A DNA stretch of 24,158 bases, from positions 1 through 24,158 of the forward strand of contig JADGJL010000347.1 in NCBI GenBank assembly GCA_027600665.1, given 5' to 3'. Below the pieces are notes generated by a model that did not search any database, was not told the origin of the DNA, and saw only the letters and a list, made by a program, of their open reading frames with translations. This DNA is from Irineochytrium annulatum. Its lineage: Eukaryota; Chytridiomycota; Chytridiomycetes; Chytridiales; Chytridiaceae. The position numbers and the translations under genes are program-made. Below are positions 10,506 to 19,628 of the stretch, piece after piece (position 1 is the first letter of the stretch; every line of letters begins with the position of its first letter).

Positions 10506-10695
10506 TTTTTCTGCCCACCGGTGATTTGCTTCTTACGTCTCCGCTGCCATACGGCCCGTATATCTGTAGCCCTCATCCGTGGGACCGCGCGTCAAAACCT
10601 TCGTCGCATCCCGGCCATAGGTTTTGTTTTGATATATAGATTAATATCTTGAGCCTTTGCTTGCAAATGTGTCATATACAACAGACGAACGAACT

Positions 10696-10701
10696 TTTAT
10701 T
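10696..10701 (-). terminator. Poly(A) signal of receptor 3
   Basis: An AATAAA hexamer on the minus strand lies 16 bases past the receptor 3 stop codon. This supports the stop position and a short 3'UTR. Confidence 0.6.
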
Positions 10702-10716
10702 GGTGAAAGCATTTAT

Positions 10717-12686
10717 CTAATCTACTTTCGTGATCATCATGGACGACTTGCCACCACCGCTAACGTCGTTTGTGCTCTGATTGCCGTTGCTGTTGGGACC
10801 GTGGCCATGCCTTTGCACGAGCGCCTTGTTCTTCTGTATGCCGTCGGCGAACTTCGATATCTGTTCGCGGTTGGCAGTGGAGATTTAATTGTCAGAAAAA
10901 CTCGGTGACCCAATTTATAGGTCAAGCCCAGTCCTCTTACCATGTTCCAGTAAGCGTTCTCAATGACTGAGAGCTCCTTGATCGTACTCCTCGCGTTCCT
11001 ATTGACGCCGTGGAGCGCGCTGAAATCGAACTTGCTCGCCTGCTCCATGTGTTGGGCGAGCCTGTTCAAGGGTTTCGCGATCAGGATGAAGGTCGCCGGC
11101 ACGGACATGCCGACGAAGAAGACGCAGAGCGAAACGGCGATGATGATCATGACCATCTCCGAGTGGTTGAGGTTGCTCTTGAGCGTCGAGCGAGTCTCCT
11201 CCACCGATCCCGTGTAGTCGGTCAAGGGCGCGCCGTTGACGACGTACATGTTCAGGCCGTACGGGTCGGAGAAAGAGGAATGCTGGAAGATGAGGCCGGA
11301 CTTTTGGTAGGTCTCGCTGGCCGGGAGATTGGTAAGATTTCCCTTGCATGCCTCAAGGATGGCCTGGACGGCGATGATCGAGTTAGGGTCGGTCATGTTG
11401 GCCAGGTACTTGAGGTCGTTTGTCAAAGCTCCGGTGCTCTTTTTTGTAACAAAAGATTGGTCACCGTTAGTATTTCATCGGTCAGCTATGAAAGCGCCAG
11501 CGCGTACATCTTTAACAGTCAACGAGATTGTTTCGTTCGCCACGCTAGATCCAAAAAGAACCTGCTTGTTGTTGAAGGCAAATGCAAACCCGTTCGGGGT
11601 GAGCGGCAGGTTTCGGAGATTCGTCGACAGGACACCGAACGTGATGTCGACCGCCGCCACGCCGAGAAGATTCCCGTTAACGTAGATGGCTTGACTCTGA
11701 TGCGGAACTTTCAGGGTTTGCTTGTTGAAATGGCAAAAACAACGACGCGCCTACCGTTGTGATTCCAACGTTGTGACCTATGTCGTCGTACACATAGACC
11801 GGCGTCCAGACCGGAACCGTAACGCCGGCTGCTTGCGTGTACCATGGCCGCTGCTTCGTGGGATACGCCGTAGTGGACGGCGTGGCGCTTTTGTTGAAAT
11901 TGCCGTTGGCGTCGATGTTCCAGATGGCCAGGTTGCCCTTGGGCATGACCGTCGGGCACACTTTTGGGCATGAGGCATCATCGTTCCGCTCGATCAACGC
12001 CTGATACTGCCATGGTGGCGCGAAGTTGGCTTTCCCGACGCACACGAAGTTACCCGTGCTCTCGGCGCCGAAGTAAACGTATGACGCCTCGTCGAACCTA
12101 CGACAAGCAACCGCGAACTTCAGTTAGTGTCTGTCGCGTGCTCACCAATCTTACCCGACAATCTGTTGGTACAGGTACGGATACATCTGGTCGATGTTTT
12201 GGGGATCTGGTTTTTTTTTCGTTCGTCTCGCATTAGCACACGCTAAAAGAAAGTACAGGGGGAGCACTTACTGTAGTATCCCAAGTTGATGAGCTTCACC
12301 AGGTTCCCCAGCATCGAGACCGGGGCGGCGGCGATGGTGGCTATCTGCAGCGATATCGTTGTGGAGACCTTGCTCTGTATCGTCAGGGCAAGTGTTTGGA
12401 TGGCCGACTCTCCGGTCTCAAGGCAAAGGTCATTGTTGGAGCTCGAGGTTGTGAACGAGATGGCGATGAGAGCGGCGGTGATGGCGGCACAGCTGTCGAA
12501 GTCGTGCGCGCGTCAGAGCATATTTTTCCCCTTCAATGCCACAGCGGCGCGCGCGACTCCTTTCAAGAGAAAGACTGACCAGATAAACAGCTCGGCCGTT
12601 ACTATGGAAAAGAACGGGAGTTTTAAGCCCTTGTTCTCTGTGACGAGGGTCGAGGCCGCCTCGCTCTGGTCGCCGTTCTTGGACAT
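10717..12686 (-). CDS. Receptor 3: dCache-HAMP membrane sensor without output domain
   Basis: Seven exons: 12686..12580, 12492..12272, 12206..12155, 12097..11755, 11696..11508, 11438..10941 and 10860..10717, encoding 517 aa. The order is TM1, double Cache, TM2 (MVMIIIAVSLCVFFVGMSV), HAMP-like segment and a 47-aa Asn/Ser/Gly-rich tail. The ligand signature is complete: Tyr in YPTKQR, then Arg-Pro-Trp-Tyr, then Asp in GVAAVDITF. CPKVC is kept. The protein reads ALIERNDDASCPK where the others have ALIEDNLQNxPNG-xCPK (or similar); the segment is shortened and both flanking introns are absent, so exon 4 is long (343 nt). The third intron is displaced by a few bases and is phase 2 instead of 0. The start chosen (MSKNG) matches the receptor 4 N-terminus. 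It is most like receptor 4 (NETIS, STGA, TLKSNL). Confidence 0.85.
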
Positions 12687-13025
12687 GGCGCGTCTGCTGC
12701 CGGAGGGGACTGTTTCCGGATGTGACTCCTCTCCGGAGGTGCGTACGGTTGGAGCGTCGGCCGTCAACGGTGGCGATCTTGGATTGCCACATCAAACGAT
12801 TTACACCGTCACGTATATCCCCAATATCGGTACCAGCAGCATTACTTCGACGAGAAAGCATTATGATTTACTCCGCTTGTTTGGCACGATCACGGAAAAC
12901 TAGGCAGGATAATGATTAAGTTATTTTATTACAAAATATGCACATGATATAAAATTCGAAGCTGTCAGGAATACGACACATGACCACAAGACGGTTCAAT
13001 CACCGAATCAAAGAGGTGGAGCAGT
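12687..13025. other. Short intergenic region: promoter of receptor 3 and 3'UTR of receptor 4
   Basis: This 339-bp gap is the tightest in the array. About 240 bp lie between the receptor 4 poly(A) signal (12925-12930) and the receptor 3 ATG, which leaves little room for an independent promoter. The reading frame upstream of the ATG stays open on the minus strand to about 12767 without another ATG. Confidence 0.5.
12925..12930 (-). terminator. Poly(A) signal of receptor 4
   Basis: AATAAA on the minus strand lies in an A/T-rich stretch about 96 bases past the receptor 4 stop codon. No other AATAAA is seen between the stop and this site. Confidence 0.55.
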
Positions 13026-15047
13026 CTACCCTACGCTGGCCTTAGCGAAACTCATGTCGTGCGAGCTTTGCATAACGCTGCTCTGTTGCGCGCCGCGGAG
13101 GGCGATCTGCTTGTTCTTTGAGACGCCCTCTGCAAACTTAGCAATCTGAAAACCAACGAAGGGTCAGGAAAAAGACCTTACTTCACGGCAAAGCCAGTAT
13201 ATGGACAAAGCACACGCACCATATTCCAATACGCGTTCTCGATCGTCGACAGCTCTTTGATCGTGCTCCTCGCGTTCCGATCCACGGCATGCAGCGAGGT
13301 GAAGTCAAACCTGCTCGCCTCCTCCATGTGGTTCGCGAGCCTAGTCAGGGGCCTGCCGATGAGCACGAACGTGGCGGGTATGGACAGCCCGACAAAGAAG
13401 AGGCAAAGGAAGACGGCGACGACAATCATGACGACCTCAGAGCGCGTGAGGTTGCTCTTGAGCGTGGCGCGCGCCTCATCCACGAGGCCCGTATAGTCGG
13501 TCAGAGGCGCGCCGTTCACGACAAAGAGCTTCAAACCGTACGGGTCCGAGAAGGAGACGTGCTGGAAGATTAGGCCTGAGGTCTGGTAGGTGCCGTTGGG
13601 CGCGAGATGGGAAAGGGTCTGGTTGCAGGCGGCAAGGATGGCGGCCACGGCAATGATAGAGTTTAGGTCCGTCATCTGATTGATGTATTTGAGGTTGTTT
13701 GTCTGCGCGCCGGTGCTCTGTTCCGTGGGGTAAGATATAGGCACGTTGAAGGAAGCAAGAAGACAGCACTACATAAGCGACAAACGCACATCGTATCCAG
13801 CAATGGAGATGGTCTCATTCGCGACGCTTGACCCAAACAAAATTCGCTGGTCGTTAAAAGCGAACGCGAACCCATGCGGCGTCAGAGGCAGCTGCCGCAG
13901 ATTCGTCGACAGGACCCCGAACGTGATATCGACGGCAGCGACCCCGACAATGGTCCCCGACGTCGAGTAGATTGCCTGAGACGTCGTCATCCCGATGTTG
14001 TGCACCGCGTCGGAGTAAACGTACACGGGCGTCCACATTGGGACCGAGACGGGCTGCTTCGCGACCGGGACGTACCAAGGCCGCTCCCTTGTTGGGAACG
14101 GCTGCGTCTGCGGATGCGACGACTTGTTGAAATTGCCCGAAGCGTCCACATCCCAAATGGATATAATTCCGGGATCCATATTCTGAGGGCATAACTTGGG
14201 GCAGGCCTAAGGTCATGGCTTATTTGAGCAACTAGTGACTACATATGACAATTTCACGAACCGTTCCGTTCGGCACGTTTTGAAGGTTGTCCTCTATCAA
14301 GGCCTGTAAGATGACAGTATTAAAACACTGATATCAAACGACATTCTGATGCTTAAAATACACAGAGAGACGAGGTGCATACCTGGTACCTCCAGGGCGG
14401 GGCATAATTGGACTTCCCGACGGCTACGAAGTTGCCAGACACCGCGGACCCAAAGTACAAGTACGAGGCCACCTGGAAAAGGCAACGCTTAGTAATGAAT
14501 TGCAATCAAGCAGTAATCACGTTAAAATCCAGGATTTGTTGATAGAGGTACGGGTATAGTTGGTCGCTGTTGAGAGGATCTACATCGCTGTGATGAGGAA
14601 AAATGCACGGGCAAGATCCTTCCGCTGTTCATCACATGCTTACCAAGGTATTGCAAGTTGATCAGCTTCACCAGATTCCCTAGCAAGGCCACCGGCGCGG
14701 CGGCCATGGCGGCAATCTGCAGCGAGATAGTAATCGACACTTTCGTCTGTATCTCTAACGCCAGTGTTTGAATCGATGCCTCCCCAGAGGCGAGCGACAG
14801 ATCATTGTTAAAGCTCGAGGCCGTGAAGGAGATGACGATGAGCGCGGTCGTGATCGCTGCACAGCTGTAATCGAGTAAGCTGTGGTCAGCTTCGTGTTCG
14901 ACGATAGAGTCCAGATGCTAATAAGAGGCAGAGAAGCACGTACAAGGTGAAGACCTCCATCGTCACGATCGTGAAGAACGGCAACTTCAGGCCGCGGTTC
15001 TCCGTCAGCAGGGTCGCGGCCGTCGAGGCCGCGTCGACCTTTGGCAT
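13026..15047 (-). CDS. Receptor 4: dCache-HAMP membrane sensor without output domain
   Basis: Eight exons: 15047..14944, 14864..14644, 14579..14521, 14472..14383, 14303..14262, 14206..13790, 13717..13220 and 13145..13026, encoding 516 aa. TM1 is split by a phase 2 intron at the same codon as in the other three. Then come the double Cache domain, TM2 (VVMIVVAVFLCLFFVGLSI), the HAMP-like segment (RPLTRLANHM...TIKELSTIENAYWNM) and a 39-aa tail. The ligand motif has Phe for the first Tyr (FPTRER) but keeps Arg-Pro-Trp-Tyr and the Asp of GVAAVDITF. CPKLC is kept. Two donors are weak (GTGATT after exon 3, GTTCGT after exon 5), but alignment with the paralogues and frame support both. The penultimate exon is 498 nt, the same as in receptors 2 and 3. 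It is the first receptor gene downstream of the TmcB-like gene in the direction of transcription. Confidence 0.85.
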
Positions 15048-15500
15048 CGAAGATCGGGGCGGTGGAGAAGAGGTAATCGATGTGGAGCAGAAAGCGAGGT
15101 GTCCCGTGCACTGCCGGGGTGTCCGCGCAGATTTACGGGGGTTACATAAGAGGGGATCGCCAATTTACGCCGTACTTGACGGGAGCTGGCTTCAATGCAA
15201 ATGCGAGGAAGCGGATGAGGCCCTTCGCTGTGGACACCCGGCCTGGTCCAATCGCTCCGGGCTTCAGGGCCGGGTCGGGTCGGGGTCGGCTGTCGGTCGG
15301 CGGCGACAGACAGGCCACGAGCACCTTCCAGTAGTAAGTACCAGTAAACATGCTCGCTGTCGCGGTGTCGCGGGCGACATCCGGCCGTGTCCGCGCCGGC
15401 CTAGGTGGTCTGGGAACGCCTTTTGACATCGTCGAGGATAAACAGATCGCTTGGTATCTATTAACACAACCTCTTCAAGCTTTTTTCTATTAAATATATA
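15048..15500. other. Intergenic: promoter of receptor 4 and 3' flank of the TmcB-like gene
   Basis: No gene is supported. The 15100-15420 part is GC-rich with open frames that look accidental (Pro/Arg/Gly-rich, no motif). The 15421-15500 part is AT-rich and probably holds the 3'UTR of the TmcB-like gene; only a non-canonical AATAGA is seen there. Confidence 0.45.
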
Positions 15501-18500
15501 CTAAGAGGTCTTGATTGAAATCTGATGGTTCAGTCCATTTTCACTGTGGCCATAGCTGCCACTCCGAGTCTGCGCCTGCACCTTCACATGCACACCTGAC
15601 TGGCGCAGTCGCAGCATCTGCCTGAGCACCGGCATGTCAGAGGCCACATCTGCCGGTATCATCAGCAGCAGCTTCATGGTCCTCTCGATCTCGGTCCGAA
15701 GCAGGTACTTGAGCACCCTCCTCCACAGGATCGTGTATGTCAACACGATCACCGCTACGAAGAAGCAGAACATAACGGACGCCGTTGTCGTCACGATCGA
15801 AAGCGAAGCGTCGGCTACGTCTTCGACTTCATCAACGAAACCGTCGTACCCCGCCATGATCAGCCGCGATAGTTCCTTCAAGTCCGCTGTCTCGGCTGAC
15901 GAGTCCGCCTCCGGGATCCCCTGCGCCACCGCCCCGACGCGCTCGACAAACAAGCTCGTCACGCCGTAGGTGGAGTACGACCCGAGGGCGGCGTCATGCC
16001 CGACATCGAAGAACTTGTATTTCGCGAAATCCCTTGGTATCCCCATCTCCACGTTCCCATACAGTATCCCCGCCTGATCCGCCACTAACGCGCCCGCGTC
16101 CCTCCTTAACACGCCAGCCGCGCTCGCCCACGGTCTCGTAAAATCCAGGCCTCGTACATCGAGCGCGCTATCATTTCCCAACGCGGCCTCCATCACGACT
16201 GCGGGCGCCCGTCCCGCTGCGGCGCGCGCGTCGTAGCCCAACGCCAGAAGGGCAGGGAACGAGCGCGTGGTTCGGGCCGTGACGAAGTTGGTTACGGAGC
16301 CAGCGGAGGACGCGATGAGGATGAAGATAAGGGCCGCGATGCAGTCGCGCATCAACCGCGCGTACATGGTGAAGGCTTTGCTCAGGAGCGGGTCTGCAGG
16401 GCCGCTGGCGGGCTCAAGCTCCTCCTCTGGATCTACCATCAGCACACGAGCGAAAGAACGGGGCAGCCTACCTTCAGAGCTTGAGTCCTTAGCGTTCACG
16501 TCGAGGTTGTCCTTTGAGACGGCGGACGAGGGGTCGTAGTACAAACGGTAAATATTGAGGGCAGCGGGCTTCGGGACCTCCAGGAACGCGCGGAGCGTGG
16601 CCTCCCTGTTTATCTTAGCGCTCCGGATTGGCACGAAAACGACATAGGCAGTGATCAAAAGGATAATAAGCGTCGCCGGGATGATGACTACGCAGCGTGT
16701 TAGAAGCAGGGAGCACCGTTTCCGTAAGTAACTAACCAAGTTGAAGAATTCCGAGCAGATCGACATCGCGCCGGATGACGTCCGCGTACGTGGACGTCAT
16801 CTTTCCGTACGAGTCCGCCAGCGTGATGAGCCCGTTGTCCAACACGAACCTCGCGTCCGGGTCCCCGTCTAGCGTAGTTATGTTCCATCCGGCGGTATGG
16901 CTAACTAGATGCTTTACTGCCAGAACAGCTCGCCTCGTATACGTCATGGTCGCGTCCCGCAACGTTTGCGTCCAGTTCACCCGCATGGGGTCTATAGCAC
17001 CACCGGCTTCTCCACCACCACCCAGGTACACGTCCAACGTGACCGAAGGCGTCCCCCACAACGCGTACAACCTCACATGCGACCCGGCAGACTCGAATAG
17101 CTGCGTGCTATTATCCGCGAGCGCCTTTACGGCCTCTAAAACCTGCGAGCCGGCGGCCGTCATCGACTCCCCTGCCCCCGTCATCGCGAGCGCCTGAAGC
17201 GACCTCAGGGCGCCATGCAGGTCCACGAACGCTTGACGACAAGCGCTCGCGACGCCCAAGAGGTCAATCTCGAACTGGATGAACCTCTGCCCGTAAACGC
17301 TGACGAGGACCTGGGCGACCGCGAGCAAGGCGAAGGCCGCCTGCGCGCTCCGAACGGTCCAGACGAGCCTCTCCCCCGATCGGTGGGAATGTGACTGGAC
17401 CTGTTTCTTGTAGAGCCGGTGGGCGGCGCGTTCCTTGCGGGACATCGACCACAACGCTGACGGTGAAGGGTTTTTGGTGGTGTCGACGTCCGAGGTCTTG
17501 TCGGATGTGGCGCTGTCCTTCCGTATGACGTTGACCTCGTCGTCAGCTCGGGGGATCTTGCGGAGGCGCTTGCGGATGTTGAGGGCCTCCGTATCGTCCT
17601 GATGGATCTCCTCCAGGAATTGTGCATAGTTCGCCAGCGCTCGTCGAGACTGCGGGAACTTCTCGCTGAATGGGCGCGAATGCATTAGATCATGAAGTGA
17701 ACAGTAACGGCGCGAGCTCACAGCAGCTCCTCGTAACTTTGCGTCGCGATCGTGTCGGACGTCTCCATGTAGTACACCAAGCCGACGAGCGTTGATATGG
17801 TGTCGTCTTCGGCCGAGTCTTCGTTGGTGTAGAGGATGCATTGCCAGAAGTTGGCAACACAGAGCTTGGCCTCCTTGTGAGCGAGCGTCGCGCGGGCAAT
17901 AAGGTGCTTGAATTCGGCCGAGTTTGCCCCACCAAGGATCGTCTGGCCGTTCGCGGCCGTCCGGCGGCCGATACCGTTGGCTATGTCGTCTGTAATCTTC
18001 CAGATAATCACTAGGAGGTCGAAAAAAGGGTGGCAATCAAGCGCGCGCTTTAGATACAGCTTTGCCGTCGCTTGATCGTCTTTGTAAACTGCATTCATAA
18101 TGTTTAGTGCTGACTACTCAATAAAATAGATTCTTTACCTAGCAGGAAAACTGCATCTAGAAAGCAAAAGCCCTTGTTAAAACACAGGTGGATTAAAAGG
18201 AGCCTTACAAGACACATATATTTGCGGGTTGTGGTATCTGTCCAGGCCGTCCATAAAGATGCTGTCGGCAAGCTTTATCGGCATCGTGTAACTGGAAAGA
18301 AAGCGGGTGGCGATTTCGACCTACAAAGCGTGAAGTGATAAGAAACAGTATATTATTAAGAGGTCTATGTGGACCAACCTGGCTCGAATGCCAGAACCGA
18401 GAGTCCACCCGGTGATCGGCATCAATCTTCTTGGCTTCCTCATTCTTTTTGAAAATGCTGAGGCTGACGGCATATGACGTGGCCGAATCGACTCTCCAAT

Positions 18501-19628
18501 TAATAAGATAGTAGGCCCCGACGCTGACGGCGGGTGTGAGAACTGCAGCGCATATGAAGGTGTACAGGGTGATCGTGCTCATGTTGCCACTCCCTTTAAA
18601 TCTAAAGCAAGCCAATACGAGAGCTGCTGCCGACCACACGATCATCACGGAATAGCTGATGAACTTGATCGCAAGTACGCGTCGGTTGTAAAATCTTTTA
18701 TCGACATTAGATTTAAAAGATAGAGAAGTAGTCAGAACAGTTTCGAAGTGACTTACGGTAAAGCTACGTAGTAAACAAGTAGGAGGGCAAGCATAACGAA
18801 CAGGAGAAACGTGAACCTCAGCACTGCAATGCGTCTGACCAACACGAATATCGCCGCAAGCCCGATTTTTACCGTTATCTCGATCAACTCGGGACGCGTC
18901 GTCGATCTTGCGAGCAGGTTCTTCGACTTTGGGTCCAGATCCGCAAGGCTGACGCGAGCCGCCGCGCTGAAGACGAGCAGCCACGGCGCGCTGAGAGCCG
19001 CGAAGAATTGAAGCGCGACCGAGTTTGTCGTGAAGGACCAGAACAAGGGTACCGCCAGCGGTATCAGCAGGAGGCCTGACACCGCCACGAGGCTGAATCT
19101 CTGCGCGCGTCGAAGCTCCAGCGCCAACGGCGCGGCCATCCGGTAGCACGCCGCAAAATTCCACGCGGTCAACGCGGTCGCCCCCCACAGGATCGCCATG
19201 GCGGCCGTGTACAGCGCGACTGGCGCCAGGTCGGGTTGCCGCTCCGCCGTGAGCGTCGAGACTTGCAGCGCCAAGACGGCCTTTGCGAACGGATTGAATA
19301 CGCCCCACCCGACGCCCCAGAACGCGAACGACCACATCTGCAGGCACTCGGCCACGACGGTCGCGTGGGCGACCCAGGGATGGTCGTGTCGCTGGAGGCC
19401 GCGGACCATCCTGACGAACGCGCGCTGAAGACGCGCGTTGCGCCTTCGGACCCCCTTCATGACGCGCTCGAGCCGTTGCTGCTTCGGTGTCGCCTCCAGC
19501 TCGGCCCGGAGCTTCTCCTTGTCGCGGACCGTGTCGGCGGCCGGGCGGAGGCCGTGTCCCGAGGACCCCACCGCTTTGGCCGAGGTGGGGACGGCGTCGC
19601 CGGTGCGTAACGAGTGGTCGAGCGCCAT
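15501..19628 (-). CDS. TmcB/TmcC-like multi-pass membrane protein
   Basis: Seven exons: 19628..18757, 18694..18379, 18320..18209, 18156..18139, 18088..17722, 17665..16737 and 16687..15501, encoding 1266 aa with every junction in frame. The layout suits the TmcB/TmcC family of chytrids and ciliates. Residues 1-340 hold a Lys/Arg-rich N-terminus and several TM segments (LQMWSFAFWGVGWGVFNP is typical). About 397-610 form a cytosolic helical, TPR-like part (AKLYLKRALDCHP, RRALANYAQFLEEI). Then come TM about 663-687, an ectodomain of about 180 aa, TM 872-893, an acidic cytosolic loop, TM about 985-1003, a second ectodomain, TM about 1171-1195 and a cytosolic tail. Two short REATLRAFLEVP / ERTMKLLLMIP elements follow TM segments. 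The family's biochemical role is unknown; links to sensing are inferred. Exon 4 is only 18 nt. The ATG at 19628 is the best start; an ATG at 19701 is out of frame. Confidence 0.75.
18139..18156 (-). other. 18-nt microexon in the TmcB-like gene
   Basis: The exon is flanked by a TTTGCTTTCTAG acceptor and a GTAAAG donor and codes for about six residues (AVFLL plus split codons). Both flanking introns (52 and 50 bp) are phase 1, so inclusion or skipping both keep the frame. It lies where the membrane part passes into the TPR-like part. Confidence 0.6.

Larger units (their letters stand above)
9732..10716. other. Longest gap in the receptor array, with promoter of receptor 2
   Basis: This is 985 bp between receptors 2 and 3, against 339-645 bp for the other gaps in the array. 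The 9732-10100 part should hold the receptor 2 promoter and 5'UTR. Coding-like remnants of unknown origin lie at about 10130-10500. The 3' end of receptor 3 with its poly(A) signal closes the interval. Confidence 0.5.

Noticed and set aside
10229..10639. A 136-codon plus-strand frame between receptors 2 and 3
   Set aside because: It ends in AT-rich DNA, has no recognisable motif and is antisense to the possible remnant.
11010..11762. A 250-codon plus-strand frame over receptor 3 and similar frames at 5019-5774, 7844-8284 and 13289-13573
   Set aside because: All mirror the same part of the receptor genes and share ERAxVExARLLH-type text, which is the antisense of the conserved HAMP and Cache codons.
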